This document shows positions 35,746 to 47,934 of a stretch of DNA of 64,000 bases, piece by piece (the first letter of the stretch is position 1; each line of letters begins with the position of its first letter). Source of the DNA: Chrysogorgia sp. JL179-B06 (lineage: Eukaryota > Cnidaria > Anthozoa > Scleralcyonacea > Chrysogorgiidae). A program made the translations under genes and the position numbers. The notes below the pieces were generated by a model. The model did no database searches and was not told where the DNA came from. It saw only the letters and a program-made list of their open reading frames with translations. Location: NCBI GenBank assembly GCA_035772405.1, contig JAYKKM010000144.1, forward strand, positions 310,001 to 374,000, written 5' to 3'.

Positions 35746-35808
35746 ATGGATGGAAGTAGTTCTCTCATAGCAGCAATTGATCAAGGCACATCCAGCAGCC
35801 GAGTACTG
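35746..35808 (+). CDS. GK: Glycerol kinase, exon 1 (first coding exon)
   Basis: Encodes MDGSSSLIAAIDQGTSSSRVL, the N-terminal ATP-binding start of glycerol kinase (IDQGTSSSR is a family signature). The enzyme phosphorylates glycerol to glycerol 3-phosphate in the cytosol or at mitochondria. It ends at a GTAAAT donor in phase 0. The gene runs for at least 28 kb with large, repeat-filled introns and continues past the right edge of the window. Confidence 0.93.
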
Positions 35809-36239
35809 GTAAATATATTTGTCAATTGTTTATTAAATTTATGAGTGAGTCTGACTGTCTGAAAGATTGAACGGCGATGGCCGTCATTTCGCTGTCACCT
35901 TTATCATGCTTTACATGGATTATTATTATGCTGTTTCTAAATCCTAATATGCGCTATTGTTTTCTTCATTACTTATTTTGAATGTATACTGTTTTAAACA
36001 GTAAACAGTGAAGAGCTAATAAGCAATTACTGATTTCAAATTTTATCTATTTGCCTATTTGTTTGACATCTGTCACAATAAACTATTCATCTAGTTCTGC
36101 ATGTAGAAACTTCTCTAGCCATAGCTAACCCTAACCTAACCAGAAATAAAGACCAAGAAAATACAGTAATGTCCTTTGTAATGCTCTAACTTATTATTAT
36201 TATTATTATTATTGAGTCATTTCCCATATATTGCCATTT

Positions 36240-36360
36240 TTTTATCATTTATAGACCCAGAGCGAGGGGAATTCGACGATATATTACCCAGAGGAAGGAT
36301 ATATCATCCCGATGGGTAATATTTCGACGAATTCCCCAAGCAGAGCGTCTATAAATTATA
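36240..36360. repeat. Palindromic MITE-like sequence (intron 1)
   Basis: GGGGAATTCGACGATATATT and its inverse (AATATTTCGACGAATTCCCC) flank a short centre. Confidence 0.5.
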
Positions 36361-36757
36361 TATTATACCGAAACAAGATTGAATGCTGTTTCTGAAACAT
36401 CTAGAAACATCTTGAAACATCTTGTTGTTCTTCCATTGCTTATTGTACATGCTCTTCTTGGTTTATACGCATGTTATTTGGTTTTCATGTGTGGTATTTG
36501 GTTTCACGCATGATACTCGAGTTGAATACCCCTCCACAGAGGGGAATTCACTGTTATATTTATACCCTGCCACAGCGGGGAATTCGAGTTTAAATTGACT
36601 GGTCACGTGGTACAAATCTAGCTCTTTGATTGGACAATTTATAGTTGAGGTATAATATCAGTGTATATATTCTTTTAACCTGGATTGCTCTCAACAACCT
36701 ATAAATGAAGAGGACATTTTCTAAGTGCTATTATTAAGTTTGCAAAAAATGCAATTG

Positions 36758-36827
36758 ACCTTGGTGGGATTTGAACTCAGGTGTCTGGATAACATGTGCA
36801 GCACTCTAACAGCTGAGCTACAAGGCC
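36758..36827 (-). repeat. tRNA-derived SINE-like sequence (intron 1)
   Basis: The minus strand shows a TAGCTCAGCTGTTAGAG A-box and a GAGTTCAAATCCC B-box about 40 bp apart, but the T-arm and acceptor do not pair. It is best read as a tRNA-derived repeat, not a functional tRNA. Confidence 0.5.
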
Positions 36828-36904
36828 ATTGCTAGGAATGATAGCTGTGAGTTAGGCGTAGGAACGGATTTAAAGTTGGGAGGCTGAAGTCGACAAGCAG
36901 GTAA

Positions 36905-37640
36905 TCAGTGACCACATTTTTAGGGGGTGCGGGGTCCTCCCGCAGAAAATTTTGAAATCTAGAAGCTCGGAAAGACAATTTGCAACAATTTAAGCAAACT
37001 TTTTCATCTAATTCTACAGTGAGCATACATGTACTGTAGTTCAAATGAATCCAAGAGTTGCCTGCTGCCTCTTACCAGGTGATGCCGCCATTTTTTGTGC
37101 CTAGTACTGACAGAAGGGTCTGGGAACCAACTAACATAGTTGTAGGAACCGGGGGGCTTAAAGGGCCCAAATTTTAAAATCAGGACAAGCATTGCTAAAT
37201 TTAATGTTTTTTTCCAATTGTATTACGAATATTGAGGCTAAGGGAGAAGCTACTTAAGGTTATTTACCTACGGGCTTTATCTACACTAAATTTTACAAAC
37301 GGGTGTAGCCTGAAATACCTGAAGTGTTAGCCAACCGCTAAACCCTTGCCACGCTAGTGTTATATTGGAACTTCTCAGATCCTTCTGTCAGTATACTAGG
37401 TGCAAAAAATGGCGTCACATGGTATATAACATTATAAGAGGAACTGGTAAGCTTGAATTCATTTGAACTATGCTTGCTGTAGAATTAGATGAAAAAGTTT
37501 GCTCAAATTGCTGCAAATTGTCTTTCCGAGCTTCTAGATTTCAAAATGGAAAAAAAAATTTAAATTTAACAACGCTTGTCCAGAATTTTTTTTTATTAGC
37601 CCCCCAGGTTCCTATGCCTATGTTGAAACCTCTGTATCCC
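36905..37640. repeat. Foldback inverted repeat (intron 1)
   Basis: About 36945-37115 recurs inverted at about 37380-37555. Shared segments include CTTCTGTCAGTA, GCACAAAAAATGGCG, TTCATTTGAACTA and TTGTCTTTCCGAGCTTCTAG. The arms make two mirror-image open frames (ELDEKVC, CCKLSFRASRFQN), which are not real genes. Confidence 0.65.
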
Positions 37641-38248
37641 ACTAGATATTCAGATCTTTTCATGTTGTGAATGACTGTTTCAAATGTTGAACTTTTCATA
37701 TGCTGAACCTAATATAAATGAGCAAAATCCTAGCCTCCTTTGCAGGCATCACTGCATTCCACTGAACTGAGTTGTTCCACAAAATCCTTTGTTCAAGCTT
37801 GTTTCTTAGGTTTGGTGCATGAACAGTTCCACATTTGAAATGGAAGCAACCTTGTAACCCGTGAAGATATCTTCATGCGCATACCAGAGAATGTTGGTTC
37901 AATCTAAACTGTTATGTATTCATATTGATTGATCTAATTAAAATGATGAATAAGACTAAGACTTTCTGAAACAGTTGAATACATTATAAAGACTAATGTT
38001 TTGATATTAACTACATATGGAAATAAAATAATAATAATAATAATTCTTATGAACAGACACAACAGACGTGTGACTTTACAAATGTTTAGCTTGAACGTGG
38101 CTATGGTATGATCTAGGGTATGGATAGTCAACTACCATATACATACACTATATTACTGTACATACTGTATACACTATTATATACATTTTCTGGATCATTA
38201 AATGAATTGATAAGTGTTTTTTTAATTTTTATTTCTGTTTATTGATAG

Positions 38249-38322
38249 ATATTTTCAGCTGATACTGGTAAACTTGTTACCTATCACCAGGTAGAACTTG
38301 GTAGCCATTATCCAGAAAAAGG
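38249..38322 (+). CDS. GK: Glycerol kinase, exon 2
   Basis: Encodes IFSADTGKLVTYHQVELG then SHYPEKG, joining exon 1 in frame. The acceptor is TTGATAG and the donor GG|GTACAG, splitting a glycine codon (phase 2). Confidence 0.92.
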
Positions 38323-38526
38323 GTACAGTACATGTAGATCTTTATAGTGCACAGAGTGAATTCATTATTGAGCGGCTGCATTAGAGTTTTCCTATAATAG
38401 CAGTAATATGTTGTATTTCAAGTTTTTAGTCGCAGCATTGTGTGAGATTTACATACTAATACTATTTCAATCAATTTTACTCATTCCTGATTGGCTAATG
38501 ACATCAGTATTAAACTTAAATCTTTT

Positions 38527-38780
38527 TAGTAGGGGTATTTAAAAAAATACCACGTGGTATTTTTATTAAATATATACCCCTAGTAAAAAATCACATCTGC
38601 CGGGATGTTGGATTTTAGGAATGTGTAAAATTGATTGGAAAAAGTATTAAAAGGAATAACACTTATTCTCGAAGAATTAATGAAAAATTGCACTTGTGTT
38701 TGGCGAAATATTCATAATACCACTTGTGCTTCGCACTCGCGGTATTATGAATTTCATTAATTCTTCTCGAACCGTGTTAT
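38527..38780. repeat. Two adjacent inverted-repeat MITE-like sequences (intron 2)
   Basis: TAGTAGGGGTATTT around AATACCACGTGGTATT forms the first. The second has GAAGAATTAATGAAA opposed by TTTCATTAATTCTTC, with a GGAATAACAC/GTGTTATTTCC outer pair. Confidence 0.5.
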
Positions 38781-39659
38781 TTCCTATACTTATTTATTAT
38801 TTATTTATTAGAATTTATAATACATATCAATTACAAAGTATTACAACTAAAAATTGAATGTATTAGGGTAAACCAAAAACAGAATTCAAGATTCCCTCAG
38901 GATTGGTCACCCTTTACAAATACAAATAATATATAACATTAATATGAAATCAAAGAATAAGACATAACGAAATTATATGAAACAGAAAAACTATGGATTA
39001 AAAGCAACAGGAAAAAGTTTGAAATAATGCTGAGAAAGTAGCCTCTTAAAAGACGACAATGCTTAAAGACATCTGTACGGGCATAAGGTACTACAATGTA
39101 TATTAGTCAAGTCATCAATATTACGCAGACAACGACCCGTACTTCTCCAAGAAATGAAACCACATGTCAAGCAATACATAATTCACAGTAAGGAATGACT
39201 CTTTACATCTGACTACTGAGCTCTGGAAAGATATGATCAAATGATAATTTGTGATACATTAATTCAAGCAATGTAGATACCTGCAAAGAGAAGTAAAACA
39301 ATTTTCAGCTGTTGAATTAAGGGGAATTTATAAAACCCCCAAAAATGTCCTGGGGGGGATCCCCATACAAAATATTCAATAGGATATTCCATAGAAAAAT
39401 TGAATGGATATTCTATTAGAAATTCTATTGTATTTTCAATGACATATACTATCGGATTTTATAGTATGTAACACAAAGTCGTTTCGCTTCCAGCGTAACA
39501 ACTGTAATAAATAACAATAATAATAGTTTAATAAAATTCCAATATTGCAGCCATGCAGCTGAATTACATTGGGTTCATAGTCGGTTAACAACTGCAAAGT
39601 ACAAAAGACTAATTATTTACGTTACTATAGTTAACTAATGATTATCTTACTACTGAAAT

Positions 39660-40510
39660 ACTACTGATTATTTAGGCGGTTAGCACTTGCCATAATGAAA
39701 GAGTTTTTAAACCTGTTTGTTCTGCACTTTGGAATATTAAAAAGTCTGTTATTCCTAAGAGGGTATCTATTGCTATTATTAAGTTCTGGTAAAAGATTAA
39801 ACAGTTTATGACTGGGATTTTCAACCATCGAGCAAAAGATCTTGTCGCTTGCAGCCTGTCTTTGTTCTCTTAGTGTGGTAAGACCAATGGTTGACATAGC
39901 ATTGGAGTAAGATTTTCCAGGAGATACAATCAATAACGCACGCTTTTGGATGCGTTCTATGTCATCACTTAGATATTGTGGAAGTGCAAAGTGGAAGACT
40001 GGGGATGCATATTCCACGATAGGTCTAATGCAAGTGCAATAGAATTGCACCAAGTCTTCGATGGGTACGTTGGCAAGTTTCAATTGTTGTAAGCAACAGT
40101 GGCGTAGCTACACCCGGGCCTGTGCCCGGGTGAAACCTGCGTGTGCACGGGTGAAATATTGCAGACAGATCAAAATTGGTGGCTACGGCCCTCTGACTGT
40201 AATAACAAAAAACCCACCAGAGAATGTTGAGACCTGTGCCCATGTTGTGCCCACATGACATCTGCTTCCTGGCTACGCCACTGGTAAGCAATACATTCTT
40301 TTGGAGGCTTTTTTGATAACAGATTCCATTCCATTTTAAGTCACAGCTGATAATTACTCCCAAAACTTTAGCTTCCCGACTATTGGACTGTAATCAGTTC
40401 TTCCGCTCTTCGCAAAATTTATACGCATCTCTTTGCATTTGGTTTCATTCAGTGTAAATTTGAGGGCGTCTGTCTGAGCCTTGATTTCATCAGCTGCTGT
40501 TTGAATATTA
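39660..40510 (-). mobile_element. LINE reverse-transcriptase fragment, antisense (intron 2)
   Basis: The minus strand encodes a reverse-transcriptase thumb and C-terminal region (TLNETKCKEMRINF, then LGVIISCDLKWN, then YCTCIRPIVEYASPVFH and IERIQKRALLI) in pieces. It is split by the hAT MITE at 40097 and lacks the catalytic domain. Confidence 0.75.
40097..40283. mobile_element. hAT-type MITE, 187 bp
   Basis: It starts CAGTGGCGTAGC and ends GCTACGCCACTG, flanked by the 8-bp duplication GTAAGCAA (40089-40096 and 40284-40291). An 8-bp duplication fits the hAT superfamily. It splits the LINE fragment around it, so it is the younger insertion. Confidence 0.88.
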
Positions 40511-40721
40511 CAATTTCAAAATAATATTCTATAGCATAATGGTTATTCTACTTGAAATTCCAAATAATAATTATACTGTAACTGAATATAGCATTATACA
40601 TATTGGAGAACATGCTATAAAATTAATATACATGTATGCATATTCTATAATATTTGTGTATATTATATAGTATTCTGTTGGACATAGTACTTGGCTAAGA
40701 AATAACCTACATTATTACTGC

Positions 40722-41155
40722 GTCCTCATCTCGTCTGCGTTCGTCTAGCGTCTCGTCTGCGTTCGTCTTGCGTCCGTCTAGCGTCTCGTCTGCGTTCGTC
40801 TAGCGTCCGTCCTGTGTTCGTCTAGCGTCTCGTCTGCGTTCGTCTTGCGTCTGTCTTGCGTCTCGTCTGCGTCCGTCTAGCGTCTCGTCTGCGTTCGTCT
40901 TGCGTCCGTCTAGCGTCTCGTCTGCGTTCGTCTAGCGTCCGTCTTGTGTTCGTCTAGCGTCTCGTCTGCGTTCGTCTTGCGTCCGTCGTGCGTTCGTATA
41001 GCGTCTCGTCTGCGTTCGTCTTGCGTCCGTTTTGCATCTCGTCTAGCGTTCGTATAACGTCTCGTCTGCGTTCGTCTAGCGTCCGTCTTGCGTCTCGTCT
41101 AGCGTCCGTCTTGCGTTCGTCTAGCGTCTCGTCTGCGTTCGTCTTGCGTCCGGGA
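40722..41155. repeat. Minisatellite with an 11-bp period
   Basis: About 435 bp of variants of TYCGTCTDGCG (for example TCTCGTCTGCG, TTCGTCTAGCG, TCCGTCTTGCG). It is G+C-rich against an AT-rich background. The minus strand reads as an Arg/Asp/Thr repeat frame, which I do not treat as a gene. Confidence 0.9.
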
Positions 41156-42695
41156 GCGTGACAGACGCAGAACCGAAGTTCCGCCTCGTGAAACGTCGGT
41201 ATCATGTTTATCGAAGTACTCGATTTAGCGCTGCTATCAAATAAGCGCCGCGCTCTCAAACACTCGCCGCTCCCAAATAAACGTCGCACGTTCACATCCA
41301 ATGCTGCGGAGCTTATTTGCGAAAATAAAGACATTTAAAAAGTCCCTGCAACGTTTTTAGATAATTCCTCTACAGGAACAATTTGAAAGCGTGTGTGTTT
41401 TTCTTTAGACGAAAGCTAAAGTAAGCTGTAGTAAATCCAAGTGTCGGAGTGAGAATAATTGTATCAGTGGATGAGTCACTGACATACAGTATGAACAATC
41501 GGTATGCAATAGCTGTAAAAATAGACTTTTTCGATACATACAGCAATTTGTGCGAGGAATTTCCGTTAAAATGTTGACTGCGAAGTAATGCAAAATTTAA
41601 ATGTGACAGGACGCCAGAACCGACACCGGACCCCATGCTGAGCCCAAAATTACAATATTACAATATTACAATATTACAAAATATTTAAGTTCGAGAATTA
41701 AATACTTTGTAATATTGGCGAAGAGGAATCCAATAGGTGTTTTATTATATCGAACAAAATATCTTAACATAAAGATGTTTCTTCGCACGTAAACAGTCCA
41801 AAGGTTACCAATATGTAGCTGCCCTACATCGTAACATATTGGGCTGCCACGTGATGCTAATAGAGACAGTTGATTGGTGGATTTTTGCGAGGGTATAATA
41901 ATGCAGGATATCCCGACCTAGAGGAACCAATCAGATTGCGCGAAAAGCACTATCCACTGTTTTGGTATATGCTAAGTATGGATATTATGGTTCCTCACAA
42001 AATAGTCGCTTAGATATACTGGGACCAAATAATTCAGGCACTTAAAAACTAAAATACATTTATGAATACTTCTACGAGTAGCTAAATCAATTTAAACTAA
42101 TAAATAATCATCATAATAATCAATAATAAGCAATAATATAATATATACTTAAATATAATACATAAATAATCATAATAATCAATAATTTGAGCGAAACTTG
42201 ACGTTACACTGAGGAAGAGATGAGGCTAGTAGTGGGTTGATTAGGTCAGCACACTTTAAACCATATTTGTTCATTACATTTGCCCTAAGAGCTACAAGCT
42301 CATCGAGAGGGCTTACGTAAACTTACAATTAAGAAATAAAACCACGAATTAGAAGCAAAACAACAAAAAACAAGTAAATATAACGACACATAATACAAAC
42401 ACGAAGGAAAAGAAAAAATAAATAAATAAAGCTGCAGTGATATTTACAAGTGATTTCAAATTATTAATCAAAACGACCAGATGCTATTATAAAATCTTGA
42501 ACGGCAAGAAAAATACTAACATTAGGATCATAATTTAGGGTCGACAAGCCGTTCAATAAAATATTAAGTCGATCAAATGAATTTATTCTATTCCACACAT
42601 GGCCTGTACTATGCACGATGGAGGCAAACATTATGTCACGCATCTTCTTTGAGCGCACCACAAATACATGATAGTCACCTCGACTTCGGTGACTA
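41156..42695. other. Intron 2 sequence without recognised features
   Basis: AT-rich, with short ACAATATT and AATAATCA repeats near 41650 and 42100-42190. No supported gene. Confidence 0.4.
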
Positions 42696-42959
42696 ATTGT
42701 TAAATAGTAATTGTGTTACGATATCATATTACTACGTATATATTAGTCATATTTACGCAAAGGCAATTGATTTTGCAAAAACAGAATATTATAAGGCTAA
42801 GATATCTAACGCTGATCAGAATCAGCTATTTCACATGATTGAGGGCATGTTCCGAGTAAAATCTATTCTTTTATTGCCATCACATGATTCTTCGTATGTC
42901 CTGGCTGATGCTTTTAGTTGTTATTTTTCAACTAAGATTCAGTTATACTTCGAGATAAA

Positions 42960-43785
42960 CTTACTAGTACACATGGGTCAGTTAAGAAGCTATCTATAGC
43001 AGTTGACTCTCCTTGTTGTAAAAGCTCACTCAGTGAATTTACTGCTGTATCTGAAAGCTTTGTCTGTAACACTATCAAACAGCACTCGTCTAAGTCTTGT
43101 GCCTTAGATCCCTGTACCTACACATCTGCTAAAGTAATCTCTTGACGTGTTAGCTGCCCCAATTACTGACATTATCAATTCATCTTTGTCCGCAGGAGTA
43201 TTTCCTCTTTCTCTTAAGAAAGGTCTCATCTGCCCATCTATTAGAAAAACCTACTAGTGATAAAGAGCAATTCCCTAACTATAGACCTATTACTAACGTG
43301 GCTTTCTTGTCAAAAGTATTAGAGCGGATTGCTGCCAGACAGACAACAGACTATCTTATTGAGTAGAACCTCCTTGCAAAAATGCAATCTGCTTATAGAC
43401 TCTTTCAGCACAGAGACAGCAGTTCTGCGTGTTTTCAATGACATCCTTTACGCACTTGATGAAAATCAGGAAGTAGTGTTGGTACTGTTGGACGTATCAT
43501 CTGCGTTCGACACCATTGACCACATGACCATTCTATTGGAGAGACTTAAACATCGTTATGGGTTTAGTGGAACACTGGAACTGTACAGTGTACTAGCCTG
43601 GTATCACTCATACCTTTCTGATCGGGTACAGTTAGTTATGGTGAAGAATACGCATTCCTCAAACAAAGCATTGCAATGGTCCACTTCTGTTTTCACTTTT
43701 CTTTGTGCCATTGGAAGATGTGATCAAAGCCCATGGCCTTGATTGCATAATGTACGCTGATGACACACAGCTGCACTGTATATGC
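42960..43785 (+). mobile_element. CR1/L2-like LINE fragment 1 (intron 2)
   Basis: Broken reverse-transcriptase frame with SAFDTIDH, LAWYHSYLSDRVQ and the YADDTQL catalytic motif. Several stops and frameshifts. It ends abruptly after YADDTQLHC, where fragment 2 begins. Confidence 0.75.
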
Positions 43786-45464
43786 CAGTACTCATCTAAA
43801 TCCTGTGCCTTAGATCCTGTACCTACACATCTGCTAAAGGAATCTCTTGACGTGTTAGCTGCCCCAATTACTGACATTATCAATTCATCTTTATCCTCAG
43901 GAGTATTTCCTCTGTCACTTAAGAAAGGTCTCCTCTGCCCATCTATTAAAAAACCTACTAGTGATAAAGAGCAATTCCCTAACTATAGACCTATTATTAA
44001 CGTGGCTTTCTTGTCAAAAGTATTAGAGCGGAATGCTGCCAGACAGACAACAGACTATCTTATTGAGAATAACCTCCTTGCAAAAATGCAATCTGCTTAT
44101 AGACTCTTTCATAGCACAGAAACAGCAGTTCTGCGTGTTTTCAATGACATCCTTAATGCACTTGATGAAAATCAGGAAGTAGTGTTGGTACTGTTGGACT
44201 TATCATCTGCGTTCGACACCATTGACCACACTGTTCTATTGGAGAGACTTAAACATCGTTATGGGTTTAGTGGAACTGTACTAGCATGGTATCGCTCATA
44301 CCTTTCTGATCGGGTACAGTCAGTTATGGTGAAGAATACTCATTCCTCAAATAAACCATTGCAATATGGTGTACCTCAGGGTTCTGTACTGAGTCCACTT
44401 CTGTTTTCACTCTTCTTTGCGCCATTGGAAGATGTGATCAAAGCCCACGGCCTTGATTGCATAATGTACGCTGATGACACACAGCTGTATATGCCTATAA
44501 AATCTCCATGTGATCGACCTGCTGCTCTAGCTAAACTTGAGTTATGTATTAAGGACACCACCATTCTGGTGTACTATGAATGGTCTTATATGCAATCCAA
44601 GTAAAACAGAGATTGTCCATCTATCATCACGTTTTATGCATTGCGAACCAATGCCAGAAATATGTGTCAATAATGTGATAATCCAACCGGCTCCGGTTGC
44701 ACGTGATCTGGGTGTTGCTGTTGATAGACATTTAAAATTAAATACTCATGTAAATAACATTTGTAAATCGGTCACTTTGGCTATCAGAAATATTGGCAAG
44801 ATCAGGAAATATTTGAGTAAAAAGGACTGTGAGAAGTTGGTGCATGCATTCATAACATCAAAACTTGACAGCTGTAATAGCATCCTATATGGCTTACCAG
44901 ATACTGAATTGAGCAAGTTACAGCGAATTCAAAATACAGCTGCTAGACTTGTTGCGGGGGTTAAAAAATCGGAGCATATCTCCCCTGCGCTACGTAATCT
45001 TCACTGGTTGCCGGTGAGATCACGGATTGTTTTTAAGATACTAATAATTATTTTCAAGGCTTTGCATGGCCAGGCGCCTGTTTATATTACTGATTTGCTA
45101 ACTAAATATAAACCTACTCGTACTTTGAGATCATCTGACCAAAATCTGCTACTCGAGCCAAAATCCAAAACGGTGACTCATGGAGACAGAGCATTCTCGG
45201 TTGCAGCACCAAAACTGTGGAATTCATTACCACAGGAAATTAGAAGCTTTGAAATGTTAAGTAATTTTAAGTCTGCAGTTAAGACTTTTCTTTTTTTAAA
45301 TTAATAGTTATTGTTCATAGTCTTAATATATGTAATAGGCTTTATCTTATAATGAAACTGTAATTAGTTTTAAAAGTAACTTTAAGAATATATATATTGT
45401 TGTAAGAGCATTGAGACTATTGTATAATGCTCCTAACACGTCTTTATTATTATTATTATTATAA
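43786..45464 (+). mobile_element. CR1/L2-like LINE fragment 2 (intron 2)
   Basis: Better preserved. Two overlapping frames encode reverse transcriptase with NYRPIINVAFLSKVLER, SSAFDTIDHTVLLERL, VPQGSVLSPLLFSLF and YADDTQLY, then the C-terminal ARLVAGVKKSEHI, HWLPVRSRI and AAPKLWNSLP. One frameshift lies near 44560. It ends in an ATT microsatellite tail. Confidence 0.85.
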
Positions 45465-46415
45465 AATCTCCATGTGATCGACCTGCTGCATGCTCTAGTT
45501 AAACTTGAGTTATGTATTAAGGACATCACCAACTGGTGTACTATGAATGGTCTTATATGCAATCCAAGTAAAACCGAGATTGTCCATCTATCATCACGTT
45601 TTATGCATTGTGAACCAATGCCAGAAATGTGTGTCAATGTGATCTCGGTGTTGCTGTAGATAGACATCTAAAATTAAATACTCATGTAAATAACATTTGT
45701 AAATCGGCCACTTTTAATAAGAAATATCGGCAAGATCAGGAAATATTTGAGTAAAAAGGACTGTGAGAAGTTGGTGCATGCATTCATAACATCAAAACTT
45801 GACAGCTCTAATAGCATCCTACTGTATATGGCTTACCAGAAGCTGAATTGAGCAAGTTACAGCGAATTCAAAATACAGCTGCTAGACTTGTTGCAGGGAT
45901 TAAAAAATCGGAGCATATCTCCCCTGTGCTTCATAATCTTCACTGGTTGCCAGTGAGATCAAGGATTGTATTTAAGATGCTAATAATTACTTTCAAGGCT
46001 TTGCATGACCAGGCGCCTGTTTATATTACTGATTTGCTAACTAAATATGAACCTACTCGTGCTTTGAGATCATCTGACCGAAATCTGCTACTTGAGCCAA
46101 TATCCAAAACGGTGACTCATGGAGACAGAACATTCTCGGTTGCGGCACCAAAACTGTGGAATTCATTACCACAGGAAATTAGAAGCTTTGATATGTTAAG
46201 TAGTTTTAAGTCAGCACTTAAGACTTTTCTTTTTTAAAATTAATAGTTTTTTGTTCGTAGTGGTATTTGGTAATATATTTAGTAGGCTTTATCTTATAAT
46301 GAAACTGTAATTAGTCTTATAAGTAAAATTAAGAATATATTGTTGTAAGAGCATTGAGAGTTGAGACTATTGTATAATGCTCCTTTAGAATACGTCTATT
46401 ATTATTATTATTATT
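45465..46415 (+). mobile_element. CR1/L2-like LINE fragment 3 (intron 2)
   Basis: Repeats the 3' third of fragment 2, starting at the same AAATCTCCATGTGATCGACC point, and ends in its own ATT tail. It carries stops near 45660. Confidence 0.8.
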
Positions 46416-46701
46416 ATTATATATTCAGAATTCAAATTGTATATTAAATATTAATCGCACTATATCAGTACACCATATACTGTACAGTACGTCTTTATAA
46501 TCTTGATTCTTATACTGTTTTACAAGAATTGGGGTTTCAAAGGGGAGACAGATATTTTAGGGGGGGGGGGGGTATTTTTCAAGAGGGGGCATTTTCCCCC
46601 CTAAAAGAAACCCTGTGTACAACAATAATAGCTTAAGTAAACTGACAACTATGAGCAGTGTCGACTAAGTTGTATTAATTTAATATCGGTGTTTGTTACA
46701 G

Positions 46702-46808
46702 ATGGGTTGAACAAATTCCAGGTGAAATACTGTCTACTGTAACAGAATGCATCGAAAAAGTGGTTGAAAACCTAAGAAAACTAAATATTGATCCTAAAAG
46801 TATTAAAG
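46702..46808 (+). CDS. GK: Glycerol kinase, exon 3
   Basis: Encodes [20 protein letters not shown] and on to LNIDPKSIK. The WVEQ segment is family-typical. The acceptor is TTGTTACAG. The donor AAAG|GTGGGT leaves phase 1. Confidence 0.92.
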
Positions 46809-46899
46809 GTGGGTGATATATTCCAATCCATAACAAAAATCACACATTGCAAAAACCCGCCGACAAAAACCCCACTGACAAAACCCCACCGGCAATTAC

Positions 46900-47095
46900 A
46901 CCCGGGTTTCGATCAAGCCATCCAAACACGGAAATTTTCCATTTATAAAAGAAATACCTAATGCTTTTTTCGTGTTTGGATACTGTGATCCAAACACTTG
47001 GGAAGTTGCTCGACTTTCGAAAAGCTAAAAAACTATGAAGTCTCGCAACTTCCCGCGTGTTTGGTTCACAGTATAGAGCTCTTTCATGATGGCGG
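46900..47095. repeat. Inverted-repeat MITE-like sequence (intron 3)
   Basis: CGTGTTTGGATACTGTGATC and TTGGGAAGTTGC are opposed by GCAACTTCCCGCGTGTTTGG and CACAGTAT. Confidence 0.5.
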
Positions 47096-47354
47096 CCTTA
47101 TTAAATATTCTTTTATGTGCATCTAATTAGCCTTTATGGCCTCGTTTGTGTGTTGGCAATTCAAAAGAAACTTTACTTCCTAACGAGGTTGTAAAGGCTA
47201 ATACTCGCCCGCCTTCTCTCCCCCAGGGCCCACAGACTGCGTATGACCGGCAGTCGGTAATTGTAACAATAATTCTAAAATAAACAATAATCATAACCCT
47301 AACCGTTAAAAATCAAGACAAAAAAATGAAAGAAAAAATTAAAAGAAAACTCAC

Positions 47355-47455
47355 AAAAAGGAGTTCCGTTGTGGGAATTGAACTCGCCAAAGAGTCGCCA
47401 TATTCGGCATCGCCACCCTGGAAACTAACCACTACACTAAGATAGCACGCTCGAT
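47355..47455 (-). repeat. tRNA-derived SINE-like sequence (intron 3)
   Basis: The minus strand has TAGTGTAGTGGTTAG (A-box-like) and GAGTTCAATTCCC (B-box-like). The folding does not support a working tRNA. Confidence 0.45.
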
Positions 47456-47934
47456 AGAAAGAAAAATAAAAATGTATTTAATGTCGTTCGTTGATTAAAT
47501 AACCGGCTGCCGGTCATATCACTTCGTTAACAAATCGTACGTAGATTTTGAACGTTATCTCGGCCAATATTTACTCGATTTCAATCCTGAAATCAGATTT
47601 TAAATTACCGAGTCTAAATACATAATATACGTCTCTATTATATTACGAGAACGTGCATACCCTTCGTAAAAACAGTTTATGTACTTATATTATTTTTGTA
47701 TATTATTGTCGTATATTATTTTGAGCGTTATCTCGATGAATATTTAACCGTTTTCAATTCTGAAAACAGATTTGGAATTTGCGAGTCTAAATACATAACA
47801 CACGTACCTATTACATTACGCACGTACCTATTATATTACGCAAACGTGTAACCCTTCGTAAAAAAAAATATATATATATATATATATTTGTCAGGAATCC
47901 TCCTTCTCAAGCTTAAAAACATTTATAAAACATC

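Noticed and set aside
36758..36827. Functional tRNA gene
   Set aside because: The A- and B-boxes are present but the T-arm and acceptor stem do not pair; the same applies at 47355 and 63030.
40954..41334. Arg/Asp-rich protein of 126 aa on the minus strand
   Set aside because: Most of it is translation of the 11-bp minisatellite.
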